Source: Prevotella illustrans
GTDB taxonomy: Bacteria > Bacteroidota > Bacteroidia > Bacteroidales > Bacteroidaceae
NCBI RefSeq assembly: GCF_017426725.1
Contig: NZ_JAERMS010000002.1
Span: forward strand, 1 to 64,000
Length of the DNA: 64,000 nucleotides
Direction: 5' to 3'
The notes under the pieces: model-generated
What the model was told of the DNA's origin: nothing
What the model saw: the letters and a program-made list of their open reading frames with translations, nothing else
Databases searched by the model: none
Program-made: the position numbers and the translations under genes
Shown here: positions 1 to 7,800 of the stretch, in pieces
Layout of the letters: every line of letters starts with the position of its first letter
Position numbering within the stretch: position 1 is the first letter of the stretch

Positions 1-60
1 AAAGGCAATTCCGAAAGGATATCTATGCTATTTAAGTTTTACCGGACAGCAATAAAAGTA

Positions 61-92
61 AATAAAAAAACCGCTAAGTAAAAACTTAGCGG
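61..92 (-). terminator. Rho-independent terminator after the small lipoprotein gene
   Basis: A perfect 9-bp stem (71-79 with 84-92) closes a 4-base AAAA loop. On the minus strand it is followed by a T-rich tract (complement of 61-70). It lies 30 bases past the stop of the small lipoprotein gene. Bases 1-60 hold nothing I recognise. Confidence 0.85.
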
Positions 93-121
93 TGTTCTCT
101 CATTTTCTTGCTCTAGCAAAA

Positions 122-289
122 TTACATTGCATTCTCAGCAGCAGCTGTATCAACAGCAGCAGAGTCAGCAGCTGAATCAACTACAGCGGTATCAGAGTCA
201 GCGTTAGCAGCTGGAGCCTGAGTTTTGTTACCACAAGATGCAAAAGAGATAGCTGCAATAGCTACGAACATTAAAACTAATTTCTTCAT
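122..289 (-). CDS. Small Ala-rich lipoprotein, 55 aa
   Basis: I do not recognise a named family. The reading frame encodes 55 residues starting MKKLVLMFVAIAAISFASCG: a lipoprotein signal peptide with the lipobox cysteine at residue 19. The mature part is only about 36 residues, almost entirely Ala, Asp, Ser, Thr and Val, with acidic AADS/VDTA-like repeats. It would be a membrane-anchored, unstructured acidic peptide. It has its own promoter-like element (341-348) and its own terminator (61-92), so it is a complete monocistronic unit rather than a chance frame. Small lipoproteins of this composition are common in Bacteroidota, but no function follows from the sequence. Confidence 0.8.
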   Translation of the reverse strand: MKKLVLMFVAIAAISFASCGNKTQAPAANADSDTAVVDSAADSAAVDTAAAENAM

Positions 290-340
290 TTTCTTTGCTT
301 TTTAAATCTGTAAAACAATCATTTGTTTATTAAAACGTTG

Positions 341-348
341 CAAAGGTA
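341..348 (-). promoter_or_regulatory. -7 element for the small lipoprotein
   Basis: On the minus strand this reads TACCTTTG, a match to the Bacteroidota -7 consensus TAnnTTTG, 51 bases before the lipoprotein start. I see no TTG at the usual distance upstream. Confidence 0.6.
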
Positions 349-455
349 AGTATTTTTTTTATATGTTGTCCTTTTTTTTGCCTTTTTTTTTAGCCCAAAC
401 TGTAACATTTTTCTAACTATTTGATTATTAATAGTTTACAAACGTTGAACGAATG

Positions 456-1634
456 TTAAATCTTTTTGTGTGCCTTAACAGCACAGTCTTGGCATAGGAT
501 TTCATTGTAGATGGTTAGATATTTTGACGCGACTTTTATATAGTCGTGATATAGATTAATGTATTCTTTGCTCTCTTTTTTAAATCTTTCCACAAGCCCA
601 CGATTTTGGGCAAGAAATATCACCTTGTCAAATACGCTTTGGTAAGTAGGAAGCACATTGATAATTGGTTTTAGCTCCGTATCTCCAAGTATTTCATAAT
701 TCTCAGGTTCGCCACCACCAATACATATAATTCCATGACTCATTGCTTCTAATGAATTCATGGAAGGAGTGTAGCTGTACAACTGGTCGAGAATTGCGTC
801 TGCAGAAATCATTAGCTGTCGATATTGCTTAAACGGAATACTCTCTACAATTTGTAAATCAATACGATCTGGCATTTTTGCCTGGGCGTCTAAGGCTGCT
901 TGTAACATAATATCGGTACCTTTATATTCATTTCTCTCTTTGTTAATGCCGATGAAGAAGGTGGTTTTCTTTATGGATTCATATTTCGTGGGAGAGGATT
1001 CCAAAGACTTTTGTCGGTTGGAAGATGAAGTGTCGCCCTCAGACAAATCGGGAATGATAGGCAACGGGATAAAGTGTACTTTTTGCGGATAATGATCTTT
1101 GTAAGCAATCCAATATTCATAAAGCCCACAGACTATAGCATCGCAGTCGGAAGCTATCATTTTGTTAAGTCTTTCTTTTGCTGTTCCGACCCAATCCTTT
1201 TGTTCTTTGATGGCGTCTTTGTTCGTTCTGTTTTGATTTCCAATGTTGAAATCACTGTATCGTAATGGTTTATGAATCGTACCGGATTCTACCCAGTAAT
1301 AATCCATGCCGAATGCGCCCAAGATAACATGTTTATTATGCTTCCTAAGAAACTTATAGGCAAAAAATAGTAATTCCGCCTTGAGTTCCAAGAACATGGG
1401 ATTGATAAGTTGTACGATGTCATATCCCATGAAAGCATTTAACTTTCTGATGATTTTTATTATAAGTCGTATTCCCCCAAAATGGGCTGTACTTCGGGCC
1501 AAGTCAATATCCCGATCATAATTTTTCCAAAAGTCGCCATTCGAAGCAACTGTTACCTGGTGGCCTAACTTTCTGAATCCTAATGCTAAGGTAGCATGAA
1601 CATTGCTATATTCACCTAATAAAAGAATCCGCAT
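456..1634 (-). CDS. Glycosyltransferase, GT-B fold (GT4-like), 392 aa
   Basis: This is probably a retaining sugar transferase acting on a surface glycan or lipid-linked precursor in the cytoplasm. The N-terminus (MRILLLGEYSNVHATLALGF) is the first beta-strand and glycine-containing loop of a GT-B Rossmann domain. Near residues 290-315, a segment beginning SLEAMSHG and followed by a GGGEPENYE loop matches the E-x7-E donor-binding region of GT4 enzymes. There is no signal peptide or membrane segment. It is the last gene of a three-gene glycosyltransferase run on the minus strand, 26 bases after the preceding stop. The sugar specificity cannot be read from the sequence. Confidence 0.8.
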   Translation of the reverse strand: MRILLLGEYSNVHATLALGFRKLGHQVTVASNGDFWKNYDRDIDLARSTAHFGGIRLIIKIIRKLNAFMGYDIVQLINPMFLELKAELLFFAYKFLRKHNKHVILGAFGMDYYWVESGTIHKPLRYSDFNIGNQNRTNKDAIKEQKDWVGTAKERLNKMIASDCDAIVCGLYEYWIAYKDHYPQKVHFIPLPIIPDLSEGDTSSSNRQKSLESSPTKYESIKKTTFFIGINKERNEYKGTDIMLQAALDAQAKMPDRIDLQIVESIPFKQYRQLMISADAILDQLYSYTPSMNSLEAMSHGIICIGGGEPENYEILGDTELKPIINVLPTYQSVFDKVIFLAQNRGLVERFKKESKEYINLYHDYIKVASKYLTIYNEILCQDCAVKAHKKI

Positions 1635-1660
1635 CCTTTATTTTCTTTTATCTGTAATGA

Positions 1661-2635
1661 TTATCTGATAGCGGCTAATAATAATGATCTGCCGATTTTA
1701 GTTTTGATTGCTTTTCTGAAAATCACATATTTGTTAGTATAGTTCTTTTCCGGAAGAGGGAAAAGATCGTATTTCTTCAAATTATTTAAAGCTTGATTCA
1801 GATGTTTTCTACTATGGGTAAGTCGTATTACATTATATAAATAGTCCATAGAGAGTTGAGCCACTCTTCTTTGAAGCGCTTCCGATTCCTTGCTTGGATG
1901 AGTTGGAATCATTTGTGACAACCTATGAATTACCTCTACACTATTATTGAGACGCTGGATTTTACTCATTGTATCCGTTTTATGTGTCAATGATCCGCTT
2001 CTTTGTCTATAGAAATACGCCTTGGCTTCTGTATAGAAAACGTTCTTCGTAAGTAGCATCAATTTGGTTGTAAACTCTTCATCTTCTGCATAGGTAAGCT
2101 CCTCAGAGAATGATAATGTCTCGCCTACGGTCTTTCTGAAGCAGCAACACCAAACCGACGATTTCAGATTATGCGTCCGCATATAGTCACTTCCGGTAAC
2201 GGGGCCATTGATATCCATGGCATAATCGCTGTTTTCATTGTCGGTAGCTCCAAACCTAACCATGTCGCCATTGTAGTGTTTGACTATTTGAATACAATGG
2301 TTATAAGCGGCGGGAATCAAGTAGTCGTCTGCGTCAACAAACTGAATATAACTACCTGAAGCCACTTGCATACCGATGTTGCGGGCCGCGGAAGTTCCTT
2401 TATGCCTATACCTTATATATACAAGGTGGTCTTGAAATTCAATTAGATCATCCAATGGCGGAATATCACTTCCGTCATCAACAATAATAATCTCGCGCTC
2501 TTCCGGGGTGAGTTGCAACCTTAGTATGCTTTCAATACATTCTTTTAAGATAATTGTCGGCTCATTAAAGTAGGGTATGATGAAACTTATCTTAAAGTTT
2601 TTATCACTTTGTGATAGAATAGAATCAACTTGCAT
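1661..2635 (-). CDS. Family 2 glycosyltransferase, 324 aa
   Basis: This is a GT-A fold inverting transferase. The GT2 N-terminal domain is clear: ISFIIPYFNE near residue 18, the nucleotide-binding IIIVDDGSD near residue 50, and the DxD-type metal site FVDADDYL near residue 97, followed by an ED-containing acceptor region (TYAEDEEF). No transmembrane segments are evident, so it is a soluble transferase rather than a synthase. The start overlaps the end of the upstream glycosyltransferase by 49 bases, suggesting translational coupling. Together the three genes look like a small surface-polysaccharide or glycoprotein-glycan module. The donor is unknown. Confidence 0.85.
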   Translation of the reverse strand: MQVDSILSQSDKNFKISFIIPYFNEPTIILKECIESILRLQLTPEEREIIIVDDGSDIPPLDDLIEFQDHLVYIRYRHKGTSAARNIGMQVASGSYIQFVDADDYLIPAAYNHCIQIVKHYNGDMVRFGATDNENSDYAMDINGPVTGSDYMRTHNLKSSVWCCCFRKTVGETLSFSEELTYAEDEEFTTKLMLLTKNVFYTEAKAYFYRQRSGSLTHKTDTMSKIQRLNNSVEVIHRLSQMIPTHPSKESEALQRRVAQLSMDYLYNVIRLTHSRKHLNQALNNLKKYDLFPLPEKNYTNKYVIFRKAIKTKIGRSLLLAAIR

Positions 2636-3480
2636 AAGTTTTTAAGACCAAGTAGGTGTAATACATAAAGTTTGATAGTTCCATAATAGGGCATTATGGG
2701 AAGCTCAAGTTGTTTATTACCGAGTCCATAAGCGTCTAATTGTATGTTCAGAATACTTTTATAATATTCTTTGTCAGAGGTTTCTTTCAGGATTTCAATA
2801 TTCGTTTTTAGAAGAAAGGACAAATCGGTCACCGAAGCATTGGCAGTAATTCCGTTCTTATTCCATGTATAATGATAGAAACCGAGATGAGTAGTCAGCA
2901 CTTTCTGACATTGTTTTACGATATCGGGCAGGACTGCCACATCTTCAAAATTCTTTGCAACAGGGAATCTAACTTTGTCAAACAGCCATCTTTTAAATAT
3001 CTTGTTCCACATGTAAGCATGGCGATAAGCTTTGCCTTTCAGCCAGTAATCTCTAAATCCTTCATATTCCAAGTCTTGAAAGCATACCGTTCGTGACAGT
3101 TTATCATGTCCTTCTTTATCGATATACGAAAACTCTACAAGATCAATTTTTGAGTCCTTATCAAATAAAGGAAGTACTGCCGCAAAGGTTCCCGGTTCAA
3201 GATAGTCGTCGGAATCAATAAAGGTAACATAGGTTCCGGTGGCTATCTCCAGCCCATGATTTCTTGCGGCACTTAATCCGGCATGGTTTTGCCTTTGATA
3301 AATCATCTGTGGAATTGTTAGGCATAACTGTTTGCATAACAAGTTGCATTGTGGATCGGTAGAGCCATCATCTATAACGATAATTTCCATATTATCAATA
3401 CCCTGCATCGCTACACTTTTTACACATCTTTCGAGTGTTGGGCCTGTATTGAAAATAGGAATAATGACCGACAGTTTCAT
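2587..3480 (-). CDS. Family 2 glycosyltransferase, 297 aa
   Basis: A GT2 enzyme. I place the start at the MKLSVIIPIFNTG methionine (3480), not at an in-frame methionine 36 bases upstream, for two reasons: the protein then begins directly with the first GT-A strand, and a TATCTTTG -7 element (3486-3493, minus strand) ends only 5 bases before this ATG. Motifs include IIVIDDGSTD near residue 37 and FIDSDDYLE near residue 88. It is the first gene of the three-gene glycosyltransferase run and is divergent from the pseudouridine synthase gene. With this promoter its mRNA would be essentially leaderless. Confidence 0.85.
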   Translation of the reverse strand: MKLSVIIPIFNTGPTLERCVKSVAMQGIDNMEIIVIDDGSTDPQCNLLCKQLCLTIPQMIYQRQNHAGLSAARNHGLEIATGTYVTFIDSDDYLEPGTFAAVLPLFDKDSKIDLVEFSYIDKEGHDKLSRTVCFQDLEYEGFRDYWLKGKAYRHAYMWNKIFKRWLFDKVRFPVAKNFEDVAVLPDIVKQCQKVLTTHLGFYHYTWNKNGITANASVTDLSFLLKTNIEILKETSDKEYYKSILNIQLDAYGLGNKQLELPIMPYYGTIKLYVLHLLGLKNLCKLILFYHKVIKTLR

Positions 3481-3485
3481 ACGGA

Positions 3486-3493
3486 CAAAGATA
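3486..3493 (-). promoter_or_regulatory. -7 element of the glycosyltransferase run
   Basis: On the minus strand this reads TATCTTTG (TAnnTTTG). It sits 5 bases before the chosen ATG at 3480, so transcription would begin at or very near the start codon. No TTG is visible at -33. Confidence 0.55.
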
Positions 3494-3535
3494 ATAAAAA
3501 TACGTGAATCCACCACCTAATCTATATTCTTTTAT

Positions 3536-3543
3536 TACCTTTG
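3536..3543 (+). promoter_or_regulatory. -7 element of the RluA-type gene
   Basis: TACCTTTG matches TAnnTTTG and ends 5 bases before the ATG at 3549. This supports 3549 over an in-frame ATG at 3504, which would lie upstream of the promoter. No TTG at -33. Confidence 0.55.
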
Positions 3544-3548
3544 CACAA

Positions 3549-4439
3549 ATGAAGACAAACAGACCCTCACAGTCCAATGAACATGAGCAATTTATCGTTA
3601 AGCAGCAAGCGCCACTGTTGGAGTGGTTACTTGCTAATGTTCATGAAAGCAAATCCAAAATAAAGGCCACGCTCAAGGGTAAAGGAGTTAAGGTCAACGG
3701 TAAGACCGTTTCCCGTTTTGATCATGTGCTGACCGAAGGCGCAAAAGTGATGGTCAGTAAAAGCAAACGTAACGAAATGTTCAAAAGCCGCTATGTAAAG
3801 ATTGTCTACGAAGATCGCTACCTGCTTGTTGTAGAAAAAAATATCGGTATTCTTTCCATGGCCGGCGGCCACGCCTCCTTGAATGTGAAAGCCGTACTTG
3901 ACGATTATCTCCGCCAGTCTCGTCAGAAGTGTACAGCTCATGTCGTTCATCGTCTTGATCGTGATACGAGCGGTTTGATGATTTATGCCAAGGATATACA
4001 GACGGAGCAATTGCTGGAACATGATTGGCATAATATTGTATACGATCGTCGTTATGTAGCCGTTGTTTCCGGCAAAATGGAGGAAGAGACGGGAACGATT
4101 GCGAATTGGTTGAAAGACAACAGGGCTTATATGACGTATTCTTCTCCCGTTGACAATGGCGGAAAGTATGCCGTAACCCATTTTCATGTTCTCCAAAGGA
4201 CTGCTTATCACAGTTTGGTAGAATATCGTTTGGAAACCGGACGTAAAAATCAGATCCGTGTGCATAGTGCCGATATGGCCCATCCTGTGTGTGGTGACAT
4301 TAAATATGGCAACGGCGACGATCCTTGTGGGCGTCTATGTCTTCATGCCTATGTGTTGTGTTTCTATCATCCTGTGACACATGAACGAATGGAATTTGAA
4401 ACACCGATTCCTTCTATTTTTCAAAAGGTTTTCAAATAA
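3549..4439 (+). CDS. RluA-family pseudouridine synthase, 296 aa
   Basis: It isomerises uridine to pseudouridine in ribosomal or transfer RNA. An S4 RNA-binding domain covers about residues 20-75 (PLLEWLLANV... KGVKVNGKTV). The catalytic domain carries the family signature HRLDRDTSG with the catalytic Asp at about residue 137, and the later GRKNQIRVH motif near residue 235. The start is placed at 3549 (MKTNRPSQ) because a -7 element ends at 3543. This gives a near-leaderless message and removes a proline-rich extension with no domain match. A 50-residue membrane protein gene follows after 15 bases. Which RNA position it modifies (RluA, RluC or RluD type) cannot be told. Confidence 0.9.
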   Translation: MKTNRPSQSNEHEQFIVKQQAPLLEWLLANVHESKSKIKATLKGKGVKVNGKTVSRFDHVLTEGAKVMVSKSKRNEMFKSRYVKIVYEDRYLLVVEKNIGILSMAGGHASLNVKAVLDDYLRQSRQKCTAHVVHRLDRDTSGLMIYAKDIQTEQLLEHDWHNIVYDRRYVAVVSGKMEEETGTIANWLKDNRAYMTYSSPVDNGGKYAVTHFHVLQRTAYHSLVEYRLETGRKNQIRVHSADMAHPVCGDIKYGNGDDPCGRLCLHAYVLCFYHPVTHERMEFETPIPSIFQKVFK

Positions 4440-4454
4440 TATTTTTCCGTATAT

Positions 4455-4607
4455 ATGAATTCAGGCATTACTTATTTCGCCTACCTCCTTGTTGTTATTA
4501 TTGTAGGCTTTTTCGTTGTGAAGAAAGTAACGAGTTGTCTATTCAAAAGCTTAGTAGGCATTTTGTTGTTTCTTCTTTTAGTTATTTTATATTTCCTGAA
4601 ATCTTAG
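4455..4607 (+). CDS. Small membrane protein, 50 aa, two hydrophobic segments
   Basis: I do not recognise a family. The frame begins ATG at 4455, 15 bases after the pseudouridine synthase stop, and encodes MNSGITYFAYLLVVIIVGFF followed by a VKKVTSCLFKS linker and a second Leu/Ile/Val-rich segment ending YFLKS. Two predicted transmembrane helices (about residues 6-22 and 33-48) with a short positively charged turn suggest a helical hairpin in the inner membrane. A T-tailed hairpin downstream (4691-4723) would end a two-gene transcript. The coding call rests on tight spacing and hydrophobic pattern only. Confidence 0.6.
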   Translation: MNSGITYFAYLLVVIIVGFFVVKKVTSCLFKSLVGILLFLLLVILYFLKS

Positions 4608-4687
4608 GTAAATAGGTAAAAGAGTGTAAAGTAAACTATCTTAGACTACAATAACAAAGTAGTTTAACGTATTTTATTTTACACTCT

Positions 4688-4723
4688 TCACATGTCGGCT
4701 TTCTGAGACATGAGCTTTTTTTT
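4688..4723 (+). terminator. Terminator after the rluA-like operon
   Basis: CATGTC (4691-4696) pairs with GACATG (4707-4712), followed by a run of eight T at 4716-4723. Just upstream, 4620-4630 can also pair with 4678-4688 (11 bp), a larger imperfect inverted repeat enclosing the region. Confidence 0.65.
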
Positions 4724-4735
4724 CAAAACGTAAAT

Positions 4736-4867
4736 TTATAAAGACTCATCCTCAGGTTTATCCGACGATAATCTGATCTTGGCAAAACTATATTTTTTCT
4801 TTTTCAACCAACGAGCTTTACGTTTCTCGTATTCTGCCCGGTGTGTTTCTAAGAAATTATCAGCCAT
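4736..4867 (-). CDS. Conserved-looking short basic protein, 43 aa
   Basis: The frame encodes MADNFLETHRAEYEKRKARW followed by LKKKKYSFAKIRL and an acidic tail ending KPEDESL. It starts 5 bases after the stop of the DUF4270 gene, so it is the third gene of that operon. It is strongly amphipathic: a charged helix, a basic middle and an acidic end, with no signal peptide or cysteine. The pattern (MADN-L---...YE-RK--W-KKKK... PEDE-L) resembles very short proteins I recall from Bacteroides and Prevotella genomes, sometimes mislabelled as dehydrogenase. Function unknown. Confidence 0.7.
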   Translation of the reverse strand: MADNFLETHRAEYEKRKARWLKKKKYSFAKIRLSSDKPEDESL

Positions 4868-4872
4868 GAAAG

Positions 4873-6336
4873 TTACTTAAACTTAGAATAAATGACACTT
4901 ATTTTTAAAGGAGCACGTGAATTATTGGCTCCTCCAACCAAGCGTGTACTCGTTAAAGCCATATTATGCCGTACACTCGTAGTATAAGTAACTCTATTAA
5001 TTGTTGCGGTAGTCGTTGTTATCGGAACTATGACAACCTTATTCCAATTAGGCGAAAGATTGCCATTCGCTTTCTTTGCCGCCAAGTTTTTGATTAGTTG
5101 GGAAATATTGCTAAAGGTAAATGTATTCTTATAACTGCTAAATTTATTGTTTGCATCTACCGAATAATCTCTGGAAATAGCATACGAATAGATATTGTCA
5201 CCCACAGAACCCTTTTCAAAAAAAGAAATAAGACTATCTTTCGGCAACATCAATAATTGTGTGGTAACAGGCAGATTATAATCATTTAGCCCATTATCAT
5301 TTATACGCTGCAAAACTATTTTAGCAGAATTTATAGAATCTCGTTCATGTCCTTTAAGAATGTCGTCAACAGGGAGTGTCAATTCTGTAAAAATTCCGGC
5401 AGGAGTCTTTAGGTAAGTGCATGAATTATCATCTACTAACTGCTGCAAACGCAACTTGTCATTATTGATTTTAGATATTTGCAGAATTTCACCTGTACCT
5501 GGAAACGATGCCATATGAACTTGAGCCTTACTCTTATCATTCACTTTGTATGTCAAATAAACATTGAGTTGGACATTAGCAATATACATCATCGCTCCTA
5601 AGCCACTTTGGATTGTAAAGTTGAATCCTGGTACGACATGTGTTCTGAACAATTGGGAATTCTGGAAATACTCTGGGTGTTTGTAGTAAGTCTGGAGGAT
5701 ATATGTACCAAAATTAGAATAAGTCTTTCCACTTTGATCTGTATATGGATCATTCAACGCAAATTTAATGTGCTTCTCATAGTTCGTAGAAGCACGTAAA
5801 GAATCCGGGGCTGTTAAATCAGCAAGGGTACAGACCTTATCTTTATCAATACCATCTTTTCTTAAATACCCATGCTCTTTTATATCAAAATTGGTATAAT
5901 AGTAAGTCGTTTCTGGCAAAACCTTAACAAGTTCTTGCATCTTGATTTTCAGTGGGGCCAAAGAATCGCCATAAAACTCACTGAAAAATAAATTCAGAAC
6001 ACAAGAATCGGCTTGCGCTTCTCCATCGACCTTATTCTGTACAAATTCTTCTTTGGGGAAAGAATAATTCTCAATTGTAGCCACTTGTGTCATAAAACTT
6101 GAACTAACAAAAGCTCCCGTCTCAGGGTCTTTAATTCGTCCCAAATACCCAATATTGCTTTTACCGAACACAGAGTCTACTAAGATAGACTTTGAAGCGA
6201 CTATAAATGAATCTGTAGATACATCTAATAAATCAGAATGCTCAACAAGAGATATACCAATTTCTTCAGTTGATTCGTCGCAGGCTGCGAGAGAAAGAGA
6301 GGCAAGCAAAACACTTACCAAAATTTTAGCTTTCAT
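4873..6336 (-). CDS. DUF4270 lipoprotein, 487 aa
   Basis: A Bacteroidota-specific secreted lipoprotein of unknown function. The signal peptide MKAKILVSVLLASLSLAACD has its lipobox cysteine at residue 19. The rest is a long beta-rich extracytoplasmic domain in the DUF4270 style: an early EIGISLV segment, a SNIGYLGRIKDPETG region, and a C-terminal RVGG/APLKISVIYSKFK end. It lies 27 bases downstream of the GT5-like gene, a pairing I recall from other Bacteroidetes, and 5 bases upstream of the 43-residue protein gene. It is probably anchored in the outer membrane. Confidence 0.85.
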   Translation of the reverse strand: MKAKILVSVLLASLSLAACDESTEEIGISLVEHSDLLDVSTDSFIVASKSILVDSVFGKSNIGYLGRIKDPETGAFVSSSFMTQVATIENYSFPKEEFVQNKVDGEAQADSCVLNLFFSEFYGDSLAPLKIKMQELVKVLPETTYYYTNFDIKEHGYLRKDGIDKDKVCTLADLTAPDSLRASTNYEKHIKFALNDPYTDQSGKTYSNFGTYILQTYYKHPEYFQNSQLFRTHVVPGFNFTIQSGLGAMMYIANVQLNVYLTYKVNDKSKAQVHMASFPGTGEILQISKINNDKLRLQQLVDDNSCTYLKTPAGIFTELTLPVDDILKGHERDSINSAKIVLQRINDNGLNDYNLPVTTQLLMLPKDSLISFFEKGSVGDNIYSYAISRDYSVDANNKFSSYKNTFTFSNISQLIKNLAAKKANGNLSPNWNKVVIVPITTTTATINRVTYTTSVRHNMALTSTRLVGGANNSRAPLKISVIYSKFK

Positions 6337-6363
6337 TTTCAGAAATATTTCTTTGAAAATATT

Positions 6364-7167
6364 TTATTCACAAACTCTATTGATAAAATCTATATATGCC
6401 TGAACATAGTCATTGCCAGGATATTCCATAATGGGCAACTGCTTTTTATGCGCATAATCGAGCAAATCTGCATTAACAGAGTCGCTTGCAACGGCAACAC
6501 CATCACTATAGTCTAAAGCCAGCTTGCCTAATTCAACAAAGTTGAACGTTTCATTATATGGGCTAAGGAGCTCCGCATCTGCCCCTCTAAAGCCTACGCA
6601 TTTTTTAAAATTGCTCCCCAGATCATTTTTCAAATGCTTTTGGAATAATGAAGTAATAATCTTTGTTTTTGCAAAACAAGGCTCATCATTATATGCTTTC
6701 TTGATGTATAAAGGAACCACTGCTCCCATCCATCCTTGACATACGATAAAATCCGGTGTCCAGCGTAGTTTCTTCACTGTTTCCAGCACACCTCGAGCAA
6801 AAAATATAGCGCGTTCGCCATTATCGGGATACTCTTCTCCCTGTTCGTCAACATCCATCTGGCGCTTCATAAAATAGTCATCATTATCTATGAAGTAAAT
6901 CTGTAGACGTGATTGTGGAATTGAAGCAACTTTAATAATCAGTGGATGATCGGTGTCGTCTATGATTAAATTCATACCAGAGAGACGTATCACCTCATGC
7001 AATTGCCCCCTACGCTCATTAATAGTACCCCATTTGGGAGTAAAAGTTCTTATTTCAAAAGCATTCTCTTGTATCTTCTGAGGAAGGTCTCGTCCCATGA
7101 TAGACAATTCTGACTCAGGGACATACGGCGTGATCTCTTGGTTAATAAATAAAACTTTTTTTGGCAT
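6364..7167 (-). CDS. Glycogen/starch synthase-like protein, GT5 N-terminal domain only, 267 aa
   Basis: The protein matches only the N-terminal Rossmann half of GT5 glycogen synthases: it starts MPKKVLFINQEITPYVPESE and has DFIVCQGWMGAVVPLYIKKA near residue 150 (the W-x-G-A-x-x-P region that corresponds to the synthase HDWHTG area). A full synthase is about 470-550 residues with a C-terminal ADP-glucose-binding half, which is absent here. Short forms like this are standard in Bacteroidota, so it is not a recent truncation. The KTGGLGDV donor motif is replaced by the sequence after PESE. It heads a three-gene operon with the DUF4270 gene. Enzymatic activity is doubtful. Confidence 0.8.
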   Translation of the reverse strand: MPKKVLFINQEITPYVPESELSIMGRDLPQKIQENAFEIRTFTPKWGTINERRGQLHEVIRLSGMNLIIDDTDHPLIIKVASIPQSRLQIYFIDNDDYFMKRQMDVDEQGEEYPDNGERAIFFARGVLETVKKLRWTPDFIVCQGWMGAVVPLYIKKAYNDEPCFAKTKIITSLFQKHLKNDLGSNFKKCVGFRGADAELLSPYNETFNFVELGKLALDYSDGVAVASDSVNADLLDYAHKKQLPIMEYPGNDYVQAYIDFINRVCE

Positions 7168-7190
7168 ATATGTTCAAATTTGACATAATG

Positions 7191-7198
7191 CAAAGGTA
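7191..7198 (-). promoter_or_regulatory. -7 element of the GT5-like/DUF4270 operon
   Basis: On the minus strand this reads TACCTTTG, 23 bases before the ATG at 7167. No good TTG at -33. Bases 7199-7387 upstream hold nothing else I recognise. Confidence 0.6.
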
Positions 7199-7387
7199 CG
7201 AAGAATTATTGATATAATCTCGAATTTTAATTATAATCAACAAACAATGGACGAAATTGGCATATTTTAAAGTATAACTATCATAGGGATGTCGCTTGAA
7301 ACAGAGTGCACATAAAAAAGCTATCTCTTTCGGGTTGAATCTAGTTTTTCAAACGTTATCACTTTTACAGAAATAGCGCAAAACCAG

Positions 7388-7591
7388 AGTTTATTTTACC
7401 AATTGCAACGTTGTGGTAAAATTGTCCGAAGTTTATTTTATCAATCATAACGTCTTGGTAAAATTGTCCGAAGTTTATTTTACCAATCGTGACGTCGTGG
7501 TAAAATTGTCCGAAGTTTATTTTACCAATCGTAACGTCGTGGTAAAATTGCCCGAAGTTTATTTTACCAATCGTGACGTCTTGGTAAAAAA
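7388..7591. repeat. Tandem array of five 42-bp palindromic repeats
   Basis: Five head-to-tail copies begin at 7388, 7430, 7472, 7514 and 7556, each exactly 42 bp (the last is truncated at about 7591). Every unit holds an inverted repeat, TTTTACCA paired with TGGTAAAA around an 11-12 base centre that often contains ACGT or GACGTC. The copy at 7430 has TTTTATCA, which still pairs through a G-U wobble. A degenerate continuation exists: TTTTGCCTTCAT occurs at 7601 and again at 7643, also 42 bases apart. The array lies between the BCCP operon terminator and the promoter of the GT5-like operon. It gives an open frame of repeated peptides, which I do not regard as a gene. Confidence 0.95.
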
Positions 7592-7719
7592 TATTTGTGT
7601 TTTTGCCTTCATTTTAGCGATTTGAACAAAAAAAATACATTGTTTTGCCTTCATCTCTTCGATTTTTTGAAGCATAAGGCGTTATAATCATTCCGGAGAG
7701 TTACAGATGATGATCGTTA

Positions 7720-7776
7720 ATAAAATAGAAAAGAGCCATATCCAACTCTTACAGCGAGTTTTGATATGGCTCTTTT
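7720..7776 (-). terminator. Terminator of the acyl-CoA carboxylase operon
   Basis: A 14-bp perfect stem (7729-7742 with 7763-7776) is followed on the minus strand by TTTTCTATTTTATT-like sequence. It lies 24 bases past the BCCP stop. Confidence 0.85.
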
Positions 7777-7800
7777 GGTGCGTTTTGCGAAAAGACTTTC

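Noticed and set aside
7413-7625. 70-residue frame of repeated 14-residue peptides
   Set aside because: It simply translates the 42-bp repeat, which is divisible by three; there is no start signal context or conservation argument.
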